A stretch of DNA of 64,000 bases from Allomesorhizobium camelthorni (GCF_011045125.1 NZ_JAAKZF010000007.1:99028-163027), one strand, 5' to 3'. Numbered from the stretch's first letter, positions 9,050 to 18,632 are shown. The notes: a model not told the origin generated them from the sequence alone. Made by a program: numbers and translations.

Positions 9050-12000
9050 AGAAGAAGTTCACAGTCCCCTTCGAGACCGCCGAGCGCCAGGCCAAGGCCT
9101 CCGACCCGCAGCATTCCGTCTGGGTGTCGGCAAACGCCGGTTCCGGCAAGACGCACGTGCTGGCGCAGCGCGTCATCCGGCTTTTGCTGGAGGGTACCGA
9201 CCCCTCCAGGATACTTTGCCTGACCTATACCCGCGCCGCCGCCGCGAACATGTCGAACCGCGTCTTTTCCAGCCTGTCGTCCTGGACGATGCTCGGCGAC
9301 GACGAACTTGCGCAACGGATCGAGGATCTGGACGGCAGGAAGCCGGACGCCGAGAAGATGCGGCGCGCTCGCCGCCTGTTCGCGCAGGCGCTGGAGACCC
9401 CCGGCGGGCTGAAGATCCAGACCATCCACGCATTCTGCGAATCGGTGCTGCACCAGTTTCCGCTGGAAGCCAACATCGCCGCGCATTTCGAGATGCTCGA
9501 TCCGGCGATGGAGCAGACGCTGTTCGCCACCGCGCGGCGCGAGATGATCACTGGCGCTGCGGCCGGCAATCCCGAACTCGCCGAGGCTTTCGCGGCGGTG
9601 CTGGAGCGCGGCGGCGAATGGGGCCTCGACATGCTGCTGCAGGAGATCGTGCAGAAGCGCGACAGCCTCCGCATATTGATAGACGCCGCGGGCGGCGACC
9701 CCGCGCCTTACGAGGCACTGTTTTCGGAATTCGATTTCACGCCGGAGGACAGCGCCGAGGGCATCGCTTCGATGGCTTGGCCGCTTCCCGGTTTCCCGCT
9801 GGAGTTCTTCGAGCGGTTCGCAACCGACGCCGAGGAGGTCGACGCACGTTCGGTGATCAAGGATATCCTGCCCGACGCGGTTCTCGCCTTCGCCGAAACC
9901 GACCCGGTGAGGCGCCTTCAATTGCTTGCGCGCGGCTTTCTCAAGGGCGATGGCGAGCCTTATGCTACCGGCAGATTGTTCACCAAGAGGCTGCTCGCCC
10001 GTTTGCCGGACCTGCCGCAGCGCTATGCGGAGGCCACGGATGCGATCATGGCCGCCTGCGACCGGCTGGCGCTGTTTCGCATGCTCGAAGGCACGCGCGC
10101 CGCATTGACCATCGCCGACTGGCTGATCGCCCGCTACGAGCAACTGAAAGCCGGGCGCGGTTTCCTCGACTTCAACGATTTGATCACCCGCACCGTGCGG
10201 CTGTTGGCGCGCCAGGATGCAGGGCCATGGGTGCAGTACAAGCTCGACAAGGGCATCGACCACATATTGCTGGATGAGGCGCAGGACACCAGCCCGGACC
10301 AGTGGAACGTGGTCAAGCGGCTGGCCGAGGAGTTCTTTGCCGGCTTCGGCGCGCGCGACAATGTCCACCGCACGGTGTTTGCCGTCGGCGACGAAAAGCA
10401 GTCGATCTATTCTTTCCAGGGGGCGGCGCCCGAATCCTTCGCAGAGACGGGCCATGAATTCTCACAAAAAATCCGCGGGGCGAATGGCAGCTTTGAGAGG
10501 GTTGGGCTGACCTGGTCGTTCCGCTCGACCAGCGACGTGCTGGCCGCGGTCGACCTGGTCTTTGCCAGCGAGCAGGCCCGCCGCGGCCTGTCGCACGATC
10601 CGGACCCGCCTGGGCACAAGGCGATCCGCGACAACGAGCCCGGCTATGTCGAGGTCTGGCCGTCTGTCGGCGCCGCCGCGATAGAGGAGCCGGAGGATTG
10701 GCGGGAGGCTATCGACCACGCGCAGGCCCCAGCGGTGCGGGTAGCCGAGCAGGTGGCCGCCACGATCCAGGACTGGATCCGGTCCGGCGAGATCATCGAG
10801 GGGACCGGCAAAAGGCTGAGCGCCGGCGATGTCATGGTCCTGGTGCGCAAGCGCGACCGCTTCGTCCACGCGCTGGCGCGCAGCCTGAAAAACCGGCAGA
10901 TCCCGGTGGCGGGCGCCGACCGGCTGAGCCTGCCCGGCCATATCGCGGTCAAGGACATGATCGCGCTCGGGCGTTTCCTGATCCAGCCCGAGGACGATCT
11001 GTCGCTGGCCGCGGTGCTCAGGAGCCCGGTCTTCGCGCTCAGCGAGGACGATCTGTTCGCGCTCGCCGCCGGTCGCGGCAAGGGGCTGTCGCTCGCTGCT
11101 TCGCTGCGCAAGCACGGCGAGACCGACATCAGGCTGGGCCTGATCGCCGAGAAACTCGATGCCTGGGCCGGCGAGGCCGCCTTCAAGCCGGTCTTCGAAT
11201 TCTATTCGGGCGTGCTCGGCCGCGACGGCGTGCGCCGCCGCATGATCGCAAGGCTCGGCCAGGAAGCCGGCGACATTCTCGACGAGTTCCTGAATTTCTG
11301 CCTCGCCGAGGAGCGCGCCGGCCTGCCGGGGTTGGAAGCCTTCCTGGCGACGCTCGAAAGCGCCGGCCCCGACATCAAGCGCGAGATGGACCAGACGCGC
11401 GACGAGGTGCGCATCATGACCGTGCACGCCGCCAAGGGCCTGGAAGCGCCGGTGGTGTTCCTGGTCGACGGCGGGGCGGCGCCTTTCAGCGAGCAGCATC
11501 TGCCGCGCCTGGTGCCGTTCGAGCCGCGCGGCGAGCTTCGCCACGTCAAGGCCTATCTGTGGCGATCGTCCGCCGACATCGCCAACGGCGTTTCGCGGGA
11601 GGCTGCGCTTCGCATCAGGGAGCGCGCCGACGACGAATACCGCCGCCTGCTCTATGTCGGCATGACCCGCGCCGAGGACCGGCTGATCGTCTGCGGCTAT
11701 CACGGCAAGCGCGGCCAGAACGACACGACCTGGCACGCCATCGTCAGCGGCGCGCTTGGCGGCTCCGTGCACAGCGAAGAGCGCCCGCACCCTGCCGGCG
11801 GCGATCCCGTCCGCCGTTTCCGAGTCAGCACCGGACCAGCAACCGGCTTCGCGGCGGAGGCGGCAGCCGAAAAACAGCGGACCGTCGTGGAAATCCCGCC
11901 ACGCCTGTTCGAGAATCTGCCCCCTTCGGAGGCGCTACCGAAGCCGCTTTCGCCGTCCGGCGCCTCGGTGCTGATCGACGAGACCAGGGAGCCGGTGATT

Positions 12001-12564
12001 TCCGGCCGCTCGCCGGTGCTCGATCCGGATGTGGAGCCGGGCTTCGCCATCGCCCGCGGCATCGCTTTGCACAAGCTTTTGCAGATGCTGCCCACCCTGC
12101 CCGCAGCCGAGAGCAACGCCGCCGGCCGGCGTTATCTCGAGCGCGCCGGCGCGGGCTGGCCGGCTGGAGAGCGCGAAGCCGCACTGGCCTCGGTCGAGGC
12201 GATCCTCGCCTCGCCTCGCTTTTCACCGCTGTTTGCCGAAGGTTCGCGCGCCGAGGTCTCGGTCATGGGCAGGCTGAAAGTCAGGGGCAAGGAGCGCGCG
12301 GTTTCCGGCACAATCGACCGTCTCGCGATCACCGCCGGCGAAGTGCAGATCGTCGACTACAAAAGCAACCGCCCCGCCCCGCAGACGCTGGATGCCGTGC
12401 CGCCGGCCTACATCGTGCAGCTCGCGCTCTACCGCGCCTTGCTTGCACTGCTCTACCCCGGCAAAACCGTCACGGCGGCGCTTCTCTTCACCGAGGAGCC
12501 GCGGCTGATCGAGCTTCCCGCAGCCGTGATGGACGAGGCTCTTGTCCGACTCACGCAGGCGTGA
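9046..12564 (+). CDS. addA: AddA, helicase/nuclease subunit of AddAB
   Basis: This is a UvrD-type ATP-dependent helicase with a C-terminal nuclease, 1172 residues. With AddB it resects double-strand breaks. Walker A is SANAGSGKTH near residue 28. The helicase II motif LLDEAQDTSPDQW and motif III GDEKQSIYSFQG follow, then motif VI VGMTRAEDRL and the nuclease site IVDYKSNRPAP near the C-terminus. I chose ATG 9046, which overlaps the addB stop (ATGA) and gives the typical start MKKKFTVP. A GTG at 9001 in the same frame would add 15 unrelated residues. trxA begins 74 bases downstream. Confidence 0.96.
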   Translation: MKKKFTVPFETAERQAKASDPQHSVWVSANAGSGKTHVLAQRVIRLLLEGTDPSRILCLTYTRAAAANMSNRVFSSLSSWTMLGDDELAQRIEDLDGRKPDAEKMRRARRLFAQALETPGGLKIQTIHAFCESVLHQFPLEANIAAHFEMLDPAMEQTLFATARREMITGAAAGNPELAEAFAAVLERGGEWGLDMLLQEIVQKRDSLRILIDAAGGDPAPYEALFSEFDFTPEDSAEGIASMAWPLPGFPLEFFERFATDAEEVDARSVIKDILPDAVLAFAETDPVRRLQLLARGFLKGDGEPYATGRLFTKRLLARLPDLPQRYAEATDAIMAACDRLALFRMLEGTRAALTIADWLIARYEQLKAGRGFLDFNDLITRTVRLLARQDAGPWVQYKLDKGIDHILLDEAQDTSPDQWNVVKRLAEEFFAGFGARDNVHRTVFAVGDEKQSIYSFQGAAPESFAETGHEFSQKIRGANGSFERVGLTWSFRSTSDVLAAVDLVFASEQARRGLSHDPDPPGHKAIRDNEPGYVEVWPSVGAAAIEEPEDWREAIDHAQAPAVRVAEQVAATIQDWIRSGEIIEGTGKRLSAGDVMVLVRKRDRFVHALARSLKNRQIPVAGADRLSLPGHIAVKDMIALGRFLIQPEDDLSLAAVLRSPVFALSEDDLFALAAGRGKGLSLAASLRKHGETDIRLGLIAEKLDAWAGEAAFKPVFEFYSGVLGRDGVRRRMIARLGQEAGDILDEFLNFCLAEERAGLPGLEAFLATLESAGPDIKREMDQTRDEVRIMTVHAAKGLEAPVVFLVDGGAAPFSEQHLPRLVPFEPRGELRHVKAYLWRSSADIANGVSREAALRIRERADDEYRRLLYVGMTRAEDRLIVCGYHGKRGQNDTTWHAIVSGALGGSVHSEERPHPAGGDPVRRFRVSTGPATGFAAEAAAEKQRTVVEIPPRLFENLPPSEALPKPLSPSGASVLIDETREPVISGRSPVLDPDVEPGFAIARGIALHKLLQMLPTLPAAESNAAGRRYLERAGAGWPAGEREAALASVEAILASPRFSPLFAEGSRAEVSVMGRLKVRGKERAVSGTIDRLAITAGEVQIVDYKSNRPAPQTLDAVPPAYIVQLALYRALLALLYPGKTVTAALLFTEEPRLIELPAAVMDEALVRLTQA

Positions 12565-12638
12565 CACAAACTCTGCTTGAAGCCATCCGCCTCCGGCACC
12601 ACATGTGGTGCCACCTCGAACCCTGAAAGGATTTCATC

Positions 12639-12962
12639 ATGGCCACTGTGAAGGTCGACAAGAACAGCTTCAAGGCGGATGTGCTCGACGCCGCCGGTCC
12701 GGTCGTCGTTGATTTCTGGGCCGAATGGTGCGGTCCCTGCAAGATGATCGGTCCGTCGCTGGAGGAAATCTCGACCGAAATGGCCGGCAAGGTGAAAATC
12801 ACCAAGGTCAATATCGACGAGAATCCGGAGATCGCGGCGCAGTTCGGCGTCCGCTCGATCCCGACGCTGATGATCTTCAAGGACGGCGAAGTCGCCGACA
12901 TGAAGGTCGGCGCGCTGCCCAAGACCGCGCTGTCGCACTGGATCAGCGGCAACGTCGCCTGA
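12639..12962 (+). CDS. trxA: Thioredoxin
   Basis: This is a 107-residue cytosolic thiol-disulfide reductant, full length for the family. The active site WCGPCK has its two cysteines at residues 31 and 34, within [10 protein letters not shown]. The cis-proline motif [12 protein letters not shown] is present near residue 72. Upstream GAAAGGA provides the ribosome binding site. A strong terminator follows at once. trxA next to addA is a common rhizobial arrangement. Confidence 0.98.
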   Translation: MATVKVDKNSFKADVLDAAGPVVVDFWAEWCGPCKMIGPSLEEISTEMAGKVKITKVNIDENPEIAAQFGVRSIPTLMIFKDGEVADMKVGALPKTALSHWISGNVA

Positions 12963-12987
12963 TTCCTCGTAACGTATCGCACAAGCA

Positions 12988-13018
12988 AAGCCCGGCCTCG
13001 CGCCGGGCTTTTTGTTTT
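12988..13018 (+). terminator. Rho-independent terminator after trxA
   Basis: A 9-bp stem AAGCCCGGC/GCCGGGCTT with loop CTCGC is followed by TTTTGTTTT. It closes the addAB-trxA unit. Confidence 0.9.
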
Positions 13019-13114
13019 GGCACACGCGAAATGAGACCTTCGCTTTACTGTGGTATTGGAAGACGGTGCGGTCGCCAGCATCAGGAAATGGCTCGACAGC
13101 CACGGAGTTAGGCC

Positions 13115-13453
13115 ATGAAGAACGTTATCGAGATAGACGGCCACAAGGCGGTTGTGTCGCTGGATCCGGAAATCGGGATGTTCCGCGGCGAATTTCTCGG
13201 CTTGGCTGGAGGCGCGGACTTTTATGCCGAGAGCGTCGAGGCCTTGTTCGCCGAGGGGCGCAAGTCGCTGCAGGTGTTTCTCGACATGTGCAGGGAAAAG
13301 GGTATCGCGCCGTTCCGCGAGTTTTCCGGCCGATTCAACGTCCGCCTGGACCCCAGGACGCATGAGGCAGCCGTGGTTGCTGCGGCGGCTGAAGACAAGA
13401 GCCTGAACGAATGGGTGGCCGAAGCGATCGAAACGGCGGCGCATGCCGACTGA
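13115..13453 (+). CDS. HicB-family antitoxin-like protein, without a recognisable HicA
   Basis: This 112-residue protein resembles the HicB family: a partial RNase-H-like N-terminal fold (MKNVIEIDGHKAVVSLDPE, GEFLGLAGGADFYAES) followed by a C-terminal ribbon-helix-helix-like DNA-binding segment (SGRFNVRLDPRTHEAAVVAA, DKSLNEWVAEAIE). Such proteins act as HicA antitoxins and autoregulators. The usual HicA toxin gene (about 60 codons) is absent on both sides. Upstream there is only a short frame (13035-13118) ending in SIRKWLDSHGVRP, whose TGA overlaps the start ATG; I do not recognise it. GGAG precedes the start. It could be a solitary regulator or the survivor of a lost pair. Confidence 0.75.
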   Translation: MKNVIEIDGHKAVVSLDPEIGMFRGEFLGLAGGADFYAESVEALFAEGRKSLQVFLDMCREKGIAPFREFSGRFNVRLDPRTHEAAVVAAAAEDKSLNEWVAEAIETAAHAD

Positions 13454-13480
13454 GGAAGGCCGGGCCTTGTGCCGCCGTCG

Positions 13481-14812
13481 TCAAGTCGGCGGCGTGCCGT
13501 TTTCGGCCAGTACCGCGCCCACCAGATAGAGCGACCCGCCGATAAGGATGCGCGGCGGCGTCTCGCTCTCGTCCCAGGTGTCGCGCAAGAGCATCAGCGC
13601 ATTGGCGACAGAACTGACCGGTTCGGCTGAAAGGCCGGCCTCGATGGCGCGCACGGCGAGTTCCGCATTGGGCACGCCGGCCTCGCTCATGCTGACCGGA
13701 ACCGTGTAGACATGGCGCGCCATGCCTTCGAAGGCGCGGAAGTAGCCGGTCTGGTCCTTGGTGTTGATCATGCCGCAGATAAGGAACAACGGCCGGCTGA
13801 ACTTTTCCTCCTGCTCGACCAGCGCCTCGGCGATGACGAGGCCGGCGCCCGGATTGTGGCCGCCGTCGATCCAGACTTCTGCGCCCTCGGGCGCAAGATC
13901 CGACAGCCGGCCCTGCGGCAGGCGCTGCATGCGGCCCGGCCAGGCGACGCTTGCCATTGCGCGGTCGGTTGCGCGGTGGCCGATCTCGAAGCCGGCAACC
14001 TTTACGGTCGCGATCGCGGCGGCGGCGTTTGCGAACTGGTGGCGGCCTGGCAGGCGCGGCGGCGTCAGATCCATCAGGCCGGACTGATCCTGGTAGATCA
14101 TGCGGCCGTTCTCCTCATAGGCGAGGTAGTCCTGACCATAGATCGAAACCGGGCAGCCGAGACGCTCGGCCACCTCGACGAGGACCTCCTGCGCGATCCC
14201 GCTTTCCTGCGCGCCGATCACGACCGGGCAGCCCGGCTTGATGATGCCGGCCTTTTCGGAGGCGATCAGTTCGACGCGGTCGCCGAGAAACGACTGGTGA
14301 TCGAGCGAGATCGGCATGATCAGGCTGGCGGCCGACCGCGAAATCACATTGGTCGCGTCGAAGCGGCCGCCGAGCCCGACCTCGATGATGGCCGCATCCG
14401 CCGGATGCTCGGAAAACAGCATGAAGGTGACGGCGGTCAGGATCTCGAAGACGGTGATCGCCTCGCCGCGATTGACCTCGGCGGCGCGCGAGATCGCCTC
14501 GGCCAGAACCGCGTCGTCGACCAGCCTGCCGCCACCTTTCGCCGCCATCCGGTAGCGCTCGTGCCAGTTCACCAGATGCGGCGAGGTGTGGACATGGACG
14601 CGCAGACCTTCGGCTTCGAGCAAGGCCCGCGCAAAGGCGGCGGCCGAGCCCTTGCCGTTGGTGCCGGCGATGTGGATGACCGGCGGCAGCTTGTCCTGCG
14701 GATTGCCGAGACGGTCGAGCAACCGCGTGATCCGCTCCAGCGAAAGGTCGAAGCCTTTCGGGTGAAGCGCCAGCAGGCGGTCGATTTCGCGGTCGGCCAG
14801 GAGCGTTGTCAT
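13481..14812 (-). CDS. folC: Bifunctional dihydrofolate/folylpolyglutamate synthase
   Basis: This 443-residue cytosolic ligase adds glutamate to dihydropteroate and to reduced folates. The P-loop HIAGTNGKGSAAAF lies at about residue 47, the Mur-ligase-like motif MPISLDHQSFLGD near 165, and WIDGGHNPGAG in the C-terminal domain near 312. It is the last gene of the string trpF-trpB-(TA)-trpA-accD-folC on this strand, starting 62 bases after accD. The accD-folC linkage is typical of Proteobacteria. Confidence 0.96.
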   Translation of the reverse strand: MTTLLADREIDRLLALHPKGFDLSLERITRLLDRLGNPQDKLPPVIHIAGTNGKGSAAAFARALLEAEGLRVHVHTSPHLVNWHERYRMAAKGGGRLVDDAVLAEAISRAAEVNRGEAITVFEILTAVTFMLFSEHPADAAIIEVGLGGRFDATNVISRSAASLIMPISLDHQSFLGDRVELIASEKAGIIKPGCPVVIGAQESGIAQEVLVEVAERLGCPVSIYGQDYLAYEENGRMIYQDQSGLMDLTPPRLPGRHQFANAAAAIATVKVAGFEIGHRATDRAMASVAWPGRMQRLPQGRLSDLAPEGAEVWIDGGHNPGAGLVIAEALVEQEEKFSRPLFLICGMINTKDQTGYFRAFEGMARHVYTVPVSMSEAGVPNAELAVRAIEAGLSAEPVSSVANALMLLRDTWDESETPPRILIGGSLYLVGAVLAENGTPPT

Positions 14813-14874
14813 GAGGAAGTCCTAGGCAAGCGCGGGCTTGCGCGCAATGTCAGACCGCGGCGTTAAATGTCGCT

Positions 14875-15798
14875 TCAGGCCTGCGGCCGGACCTCGGCGG
14901 AAATGGTGGCGGGCGGCAGGATTTCTGGCTCCAGCGCTTTCGCTTCCTCCGGCGTCTTCATCAGGATCTTCAACAACCGCGCGATCGTCGATTTGAGCTC
15001 GAGGCGCGAGACCACCATGTCGACCATGCCGTGATCCATCAGATATTCGGCGCGCTGGAAGCCGTCGGGCAGCTTTTCGCGGATGGTCTGCTCGATGACG
15101 CGTGGGCCGGCAAAGCCGATCAGCGCCCCCGGCTCGGCGATATGGACATCGCCCAACATGGCGTAGGAGGCGGTGACGCCGCCGGTGGTTGGATTGGTGA
15201 GCACCACGATATAGGGCAGCCCGGCTTCCTTCAGCCGGTCGACGGCGACTGTCGTGCGCGGCAGCTGCATCAGCGACAGGATGCCCTCCTGCATGCGCGC
15301 GCCGCCGGACGCTGCAAACAGGATCATCGGCCGCCGCCTTTCCACCGCGACCTCGAACGCGCGGATGATGGCGTCGCCTGCGGCCATGCCGAGCGAGCCG
15401 CCCATGAAGGCGAAATCCTGGACCGTGACGACGACCGGCAAGCCCTCGATAGTGCCCAGCGCATTGAGGATCGCATCCTCCATGCCGGTCTTGGTGCGGG
15501 CATCCTTCAGCCGGTCGACATAGCGCTTCTCGTCGCGGAATTTCAGCGGATCGACCGGCACTTTCGGGTTTTCGAGGACCTCGAAACGGCCGTCGTCGAA
15601 GAAGAACTTCAGCCGCTCCCGGGCCGAGATCTTCATGTGATGGCCGGAGGACGGGATGACGAACTGGTTCGACTCCAAATCCTTGTGGAAAACCATCTCG
15701 CCGCTCTCAGGATCCTTGATCCAGAGGTTTTCCGGCATGTCGCGCCGGCCCAGCATCGAGTTGATCTTCGGGCGGACGTAGTTCGTGATCCAGTTCAT
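14875..15798 (-). CDS. accD: Acetyl-CoA carboxylase carboxyltransferase subunit beta
   Basis: With AccA, this 307-residue subunit transfers the carboxyl group from biotin to acetyl-CoA to form malonyl-CoA for fatty acid synthesis. The crotonase-like core is intact: [43 protein letters not shown] and [12 protein letters not shown]. The N-terminal zinc ribbon of the E. coli enzyme, with four cysteines, is replaced by [13 protein letters not shown] and [11 protein letters not shown], which contain no cysteine. I recall similar degenerate ribbons in related rhizobial AccD proteins, so this is probably a lineage trait. It starts 35 bases after trpA. Confidence 0.97.
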   Translation of the reverse strand: MNWITNYVRPKINSMLGRRDMPENLWIKDPESGEMVFHKDLESNQFVIPSSGHHMKISARERLKFFFDDGRFEVLENPKVPVDPLKFRDEKRYVDRLKDARTKTGMEDAILNALGTIEGLPVVVTVQDFAFMGGSLGMAAGDAIIRAFEVAVERRRPMILFAASGGARMQEGILSLMQLPRTTVAVDRLKEAGLPYIVVLTNPTTGGVTASYAMLGDVHIAEPGALIGFAGPRVIEQTIREKLPDGFQRAEYLMDHGMVDMVVSRLELKSTIARLLKILMKTPEEAKALEPEILPPATISAEVRPQA

Positions 15799-15833
15799 GA
15801 TCGTTTTTCCCGTGGTCTGGGTAAAATGGGAAA

Positions 15834-16979
15834 CTATTCGGCGGGTGCAAGGCGGGCGGAGCGGACGCCCTGCGAAAGCCCGTTGACCAGCGTCGCCACG
15901 GCCTCGGCCGGATCGGCGGTTTTCTCGCCCCTCGGGCCGAGAACATTGGCCACCGCATTGACGATCGCCGTGCCGACCACGACGCCGTCGGCCGAAGCCC
16001 CGATCACCCGCGCCTGCTCGGCGGTCTTGACGCCGAAGCCGACGCAGACCGGGAGATCGGTGTGGCTCTTGATGCGGGTCACGGCGGCCGCGACCTTGGC
16101 CGTATCGGCGAGCGCCGAGCCGGTGATGCCGGTCATCGACACGTAATAGACGAAGCCCGAGGTGTTTTGGAGCACCTTGGGCAGGCGCCTGTCGTCGGTC
16201 GTCGGCGTCGCCAGCCGGATGAAATTGATCCCGGCCTTCACCGCGGGGATGCAGAGTTCCTCGTCCATCTCGGGCGGCAGGTCGACCACGATCAGCCCGT
16301 CAATCCCTGAAGCTTTCGCGTCGGCGAGGAACCGGTCGACGCCGTGGATATAGATCGGATTGTAGTAGCCCATCAGCACGATCGGCGTCTCGTCGTCGCC
16401 GGTGCGGAATTCACGCGCCATCTTGAGCGTCTTCACCAGTGTCTGTCCGCCCTTCAGCGCGCGCAGGCCGGCCGCCTGGATCGCCGGGCCGTCGGCCATC
16501 GGATCGGAAAACGGCATGCCGAGTTCGATGATGTCGCTGCCGGCCTTCGGCAGCGCCTTCATGATCGACAGCGACGTGTCGTAATCCGGGTCGCCGCCCA
16601 TGAAATAGGTCACGAGCGCCGGGCGGCCCTCGGCCTTCAGCTTCGCCATGCGGCGGTCGATGCGGGTGTCGATCAAGGTAGCGCCTTCTTCCTGCAGTCC
16701 GAGTTTCGCTGGATCGGCACGCTGATCCCAAACGCGGACTACCTCTATATGGTCTTTGGTTACGCGATAGATGATCGCGAATGGAAGACGCGGAATACTA
16801 TAACTGCGCAGCCCTGTCTCGCCCACCGACCTGCCGATGTAAGGGTGGTCGGAAAGGGTGGCAACAGCTTTAACGTATTGCCTGGTAGCGTGCTCCGAAC
16901 CTGTGTGAAAGATGCTGCCATAATATTCCTGAAACCAAGCCAAATCGTCGTTGGCCGAAGCGAGGTAGACCAGCCTCAT
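15834..16979 (-). CDS. trpA: ParE/RelE-type toxin reading in frame into tryptophan synthase alpha subunit
   Basis: One open frame of 381 codons joins two proteins. Residues 1 to about 95 form a RelE/ParE-superfamily toxin: [20 protein letters not shown], then [18 protein letters not shown] and [14 protein letters not shown], the typical end of the family. Residues from about 102 are a complete TrpA, which releases indole from indole-3-glycerol phosphate for TrpB. Its catalytic Glu and Asp lie in [20 protein letters not shown], and the phosphate-binding region follows near VCVGFGVKT. No stop codon separates them. TrpA may be made as a fusion or from a TTG at 16676, which would give 280 residues, the normal TrpA size. 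The toxin start overlaps the antitoxin stop (ATGA). trpB lies upstream of the pair, so the module interrupts trpB-trpA. Confidence 0.9.
   Translation of the reverse strand: MRLVYLASANDDLAWFQEYYGSIFHTGSEHATRQYVKAVATLSDHPYIGRSVGETGLRSYSIPRLPFAIIYRVTKDHIEVVRVWDQRADPAKLGLQEEGATLIDTRIDRRMAKLKAEGRPALVTYFMGGDPDYDTSLSIMKALPKAGSDIIELGMPFSDPMADGPAIQAAGLRALKGGQTLVKTLKMAREFRTGDDETPIVLMGYYNPIYIHGVDRFLADAKASGIDGLIVVDLPPEMDEELCIPAVKAGINFIRLATPTTDDRRLPKVLQNTSGFVYYVSMTGITGSALADTAKVAAAVTRIKSHTDLPVCVGFGVKTAEQARVIGASADGVVVGTAIVNAVANVLGPRGEKTADPAEAVATLVNGLSQGVRSARLAPAE
16674..16690 (-). promoter_or_regulatory. Candidate internal translation start of TrpA (SD plus TTG)
   Basis: Within the toxin-TrpA frame the coding strand reads GGAAGAAGGCGCTACC and then TTG, followed by ATC GAC ACC CGC. 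The purine run is a reasonable Shine-Dalgarno site about 8 bases before TTG, and this is where TrpA homology begins. It looks like the ancestral trpA start region. Use of TTG is inferred; the next in-frame ATG ([12 protein letters not shown]) is seven codons later. Confidence 0.55.
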
Positions 16980-17242
16980 GAACGGCGAGGCTTCAGGAAG
17001 ACATCCGGTTCCGGCGGCGGCAATTCGTTATCCGTGCCCCAGCTTTCGATCCAGCGATGCATCGCCTCGGCCGAGATAAATACGCCTTTGTCTGCCTCGG
17101 CTATGCGTTCTTTCAACAGCCTGCGCTCGGCTTCGGAGCTCCTCAAATAGGAAGCGTAGTCGCGATGCGGCCCGTTCGCAAACGACGGGTCGCCAGCTTG
17201 CTCGGTCTCCAAATCACTTGTCGTGCTTTCTCGTCTGACCAT
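16976..17242 (-). CDS. Antitoxin of a type II toxin-antitoxin pair
   Basis: This 88-residue protein lies directly upstream of the RelE/ParE-like toxin, with stop and start overlapping by four bases, the usual antitoxin-toxin order. The charged helical core [20 protein letters not shown] and the C-terminal [18 protein letters not shown] are of a kind I recall from antitoxins paired with ParE/RelE toxins. The N-terminus ([20 protein letters not shown]) is polar and I do not recognise it as a classical DNA-binding domain. It probably neutralises the toxin and autoregulates the promoter upstream. The pair sits between trpB and trpA. Family membership is inferred mainly from position and C-terminus. 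Confidence 0.75.
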   Translation of the reverse strand: MVRRESTTSDLETEQAGDPSFANGPHRDYASYLRSSEAERRLLKERIAEADKGVFISAEAMHRWIESWGTDNELPPPEPDVFLKPRRS

Positions 17243-17269
17243 ATCGAATTGCCCACGATTTGTTCAGGC

Positions 17270-17298
17270 AAGCTAGCACAGCCGGTGGTCTGGCTCAA
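17270..17298 (-). promoter_or_regulatory. Candidate sigma70 promoter of the toxin-antitoxin-trpA unit
   Basis: On the coding strand TTGAGC and TAGCTT are separated by exactly 17 bases, inside the 108-base gap between trpB and the antitoxin start. If used, it would drive antitoxin, toxin-trpA, accD and folC independently of the upstream trp promoter. This is pattern matching only. Confidence 0.4.
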
Positions 17299-17350
17299 AT
17301 CTTTCAGGTTCTTGTCGCTGCTCTGACGGGGCCTTCGAAGATCGGACCCG

Positions 17351-18601
17351 TCAAATCTCCATGCCCAGCATGCCGGCGACGGTGTGGACGTCCTTGTCGC
17401 CGCGGCCGGACAGATTGACGATCACGATCTGGTCCTTGGTCATGGTCGGCGCGAGCTTGACGGCGTGGGCGATGGCATGCGCCGATTCCAACGCAGGGAT
17501 AATGCCTTCAACCCGCGTGGTCAGTTGGAACGCCTCCAGCGCCTCGTTGTCGAGGATCGGCACATAGTCGACGCGCCCCGTATCGCGCAGCCAGGAATGC
17601 TCCGGCCCGACGCCGGGATAGTCGAGCCCGGCCGAGATCGAATGACCGTCGAGGATCTGCCCGTCGGCATTCTGCAGCAGGTAAGTGCGGTTGCCGTGCA
17701 GCACGCCGGGCTTGCCGGCGTTCATGGAGGCGCAATGCTCGACGCCGTCGAGCCCGCGACCGCCCGCCTCGATGCCGATGATCTTTACGCTGCGGTCGTC
17801 GAGGAACGGGTGAAAAAGGCCGATGGCGTTGGAGCCGCCGCCGACGGCGGCGATGATCGCGTCGGGCAGCCGTCCTTCCTGCTCCAGGATCTGGGCGCGC
17901 GCCTCTGTGCCGATCACCGACTGGAAGTCGCGCACCAGCTCCGGATAGGGATGCGGGCCTGCGGCCGTGCCGATCAGGTAATAGGTGTCCTCGACATTGG
18001 TCACCCAGTCGCGCAGCGCCTCGTTCATGGCGTCCTTCAGCGTGCCGTGGCCGGCGCTCACCGGCCGCACCTCCGCGCCCAGCAGCTTCATGCGGAAGAC
18101 ATTCGGCTTCTGCCGCTCGACATCGGTCGCGCCCATATAGACGACGCAGGGGTAGCCGAAGCGCGCCGCGACCGTCGCCGAGGCGACGCCGTGCTGGCCT
18201 GCGCCGGTCTCGGCGATGATGCGCTTCTTGCCCATGCGCTTGGCCAGCAGAATCTGGCCGAGGCAATTGTTGATCTTGTGCGAGCCGGTGTGATTCAGAT
18301 CCTCGCGCTTGAAATAGATCTTTGCGCCGCCGCTCAGGCCCTTGGCGGAAGAAACCTCGCGAAGATGCCGCGTCAGCCCCTCGGCGAAATAGAGTTTTGA
18401 AGGCCGGCCGGCATAGAAGGTCGACAGCGCGTTCAGCTCCGCCTTGAATTCTGGATCGTCCTTGGCCTCGTTCCAGTGCCGCTCGAGCTCGAGGATCAGC
18501 GGCATCAGCGTCTCGGCGACGAAGCGGCCGCCGAAAATGCCGAACATGCCCTGTTCGTCCGGACCGGTGCGGAAGGAATTGGGTTCTGCCGGCTTGTTCA
18601 T
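17351..18601 (-). CDS. trpB: Tryptophan synthase subunit beta
   Basis: This 416-residue PLP enzyme condenses indole with serine to give tryptophan. The PLP lysine is Lys109 in [11 protein letters not shown]. The phosphate-binding loop GGGSNAIG follows near residue 244, and the C-terminal region [20 protein letters not shown] contains the usual end. TrpB normally lies next to trpA; here a toxin-antitoxin pair separates them. Upstream, a long palindromic repeat lies between trpF and trpB. Confidence 0.98.
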   Translation of the reverse strand: MNKPAEPNSFRTGPDEQGMFGIFGGRFVAETLMPLILELERHWNEAKDDPEFKAELNALSTFYAGRPSKLYFAEGLTRHLREVSSAKGLSGGAKIYFKREDLNHTGSHKINNCLGQILLAKRMGKKRIIAETGAGQHGVASATVAARFGYPCVVYMGATDVERQKPNVFRMKLLGAEVRPVSAGHGTLKDAMNEALRDWVTNVEDTYYLIGTAAGPHPYPELVRDFQSVIGTEARAQILEQEGRLPDAIIAAVGGGSNAIGLFHPFLDDRSVKIIGIEAGGRGLDGVEHCASMNAGKPGVLHGNRTYLLQNADGQILDGHSISAGLDYPGVGPEHSWLRDTGRVDYVPILDNEALEAFQLTTRVEGIIPALESAHAIAHAVKLAPTMTKDQIVIVNLSGRGDKDVHTVAGMLGMEI

Positions 18602-18632
18602 CGGAAATCCTGAATCGTCGCGAGTAGGCGCC

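Noticed and set aside
13012..13365. Plus-strand frame upstream of and overlapping the HicB-like gene, considered as HicA
   Set aside because: It overlaps most of the HicB-like gene out of frame and has no HicA features.
13712..14866. 384-codon plus-strand frame opposite folC
   Set aside because: Antisense shadow of folC, without motifs.
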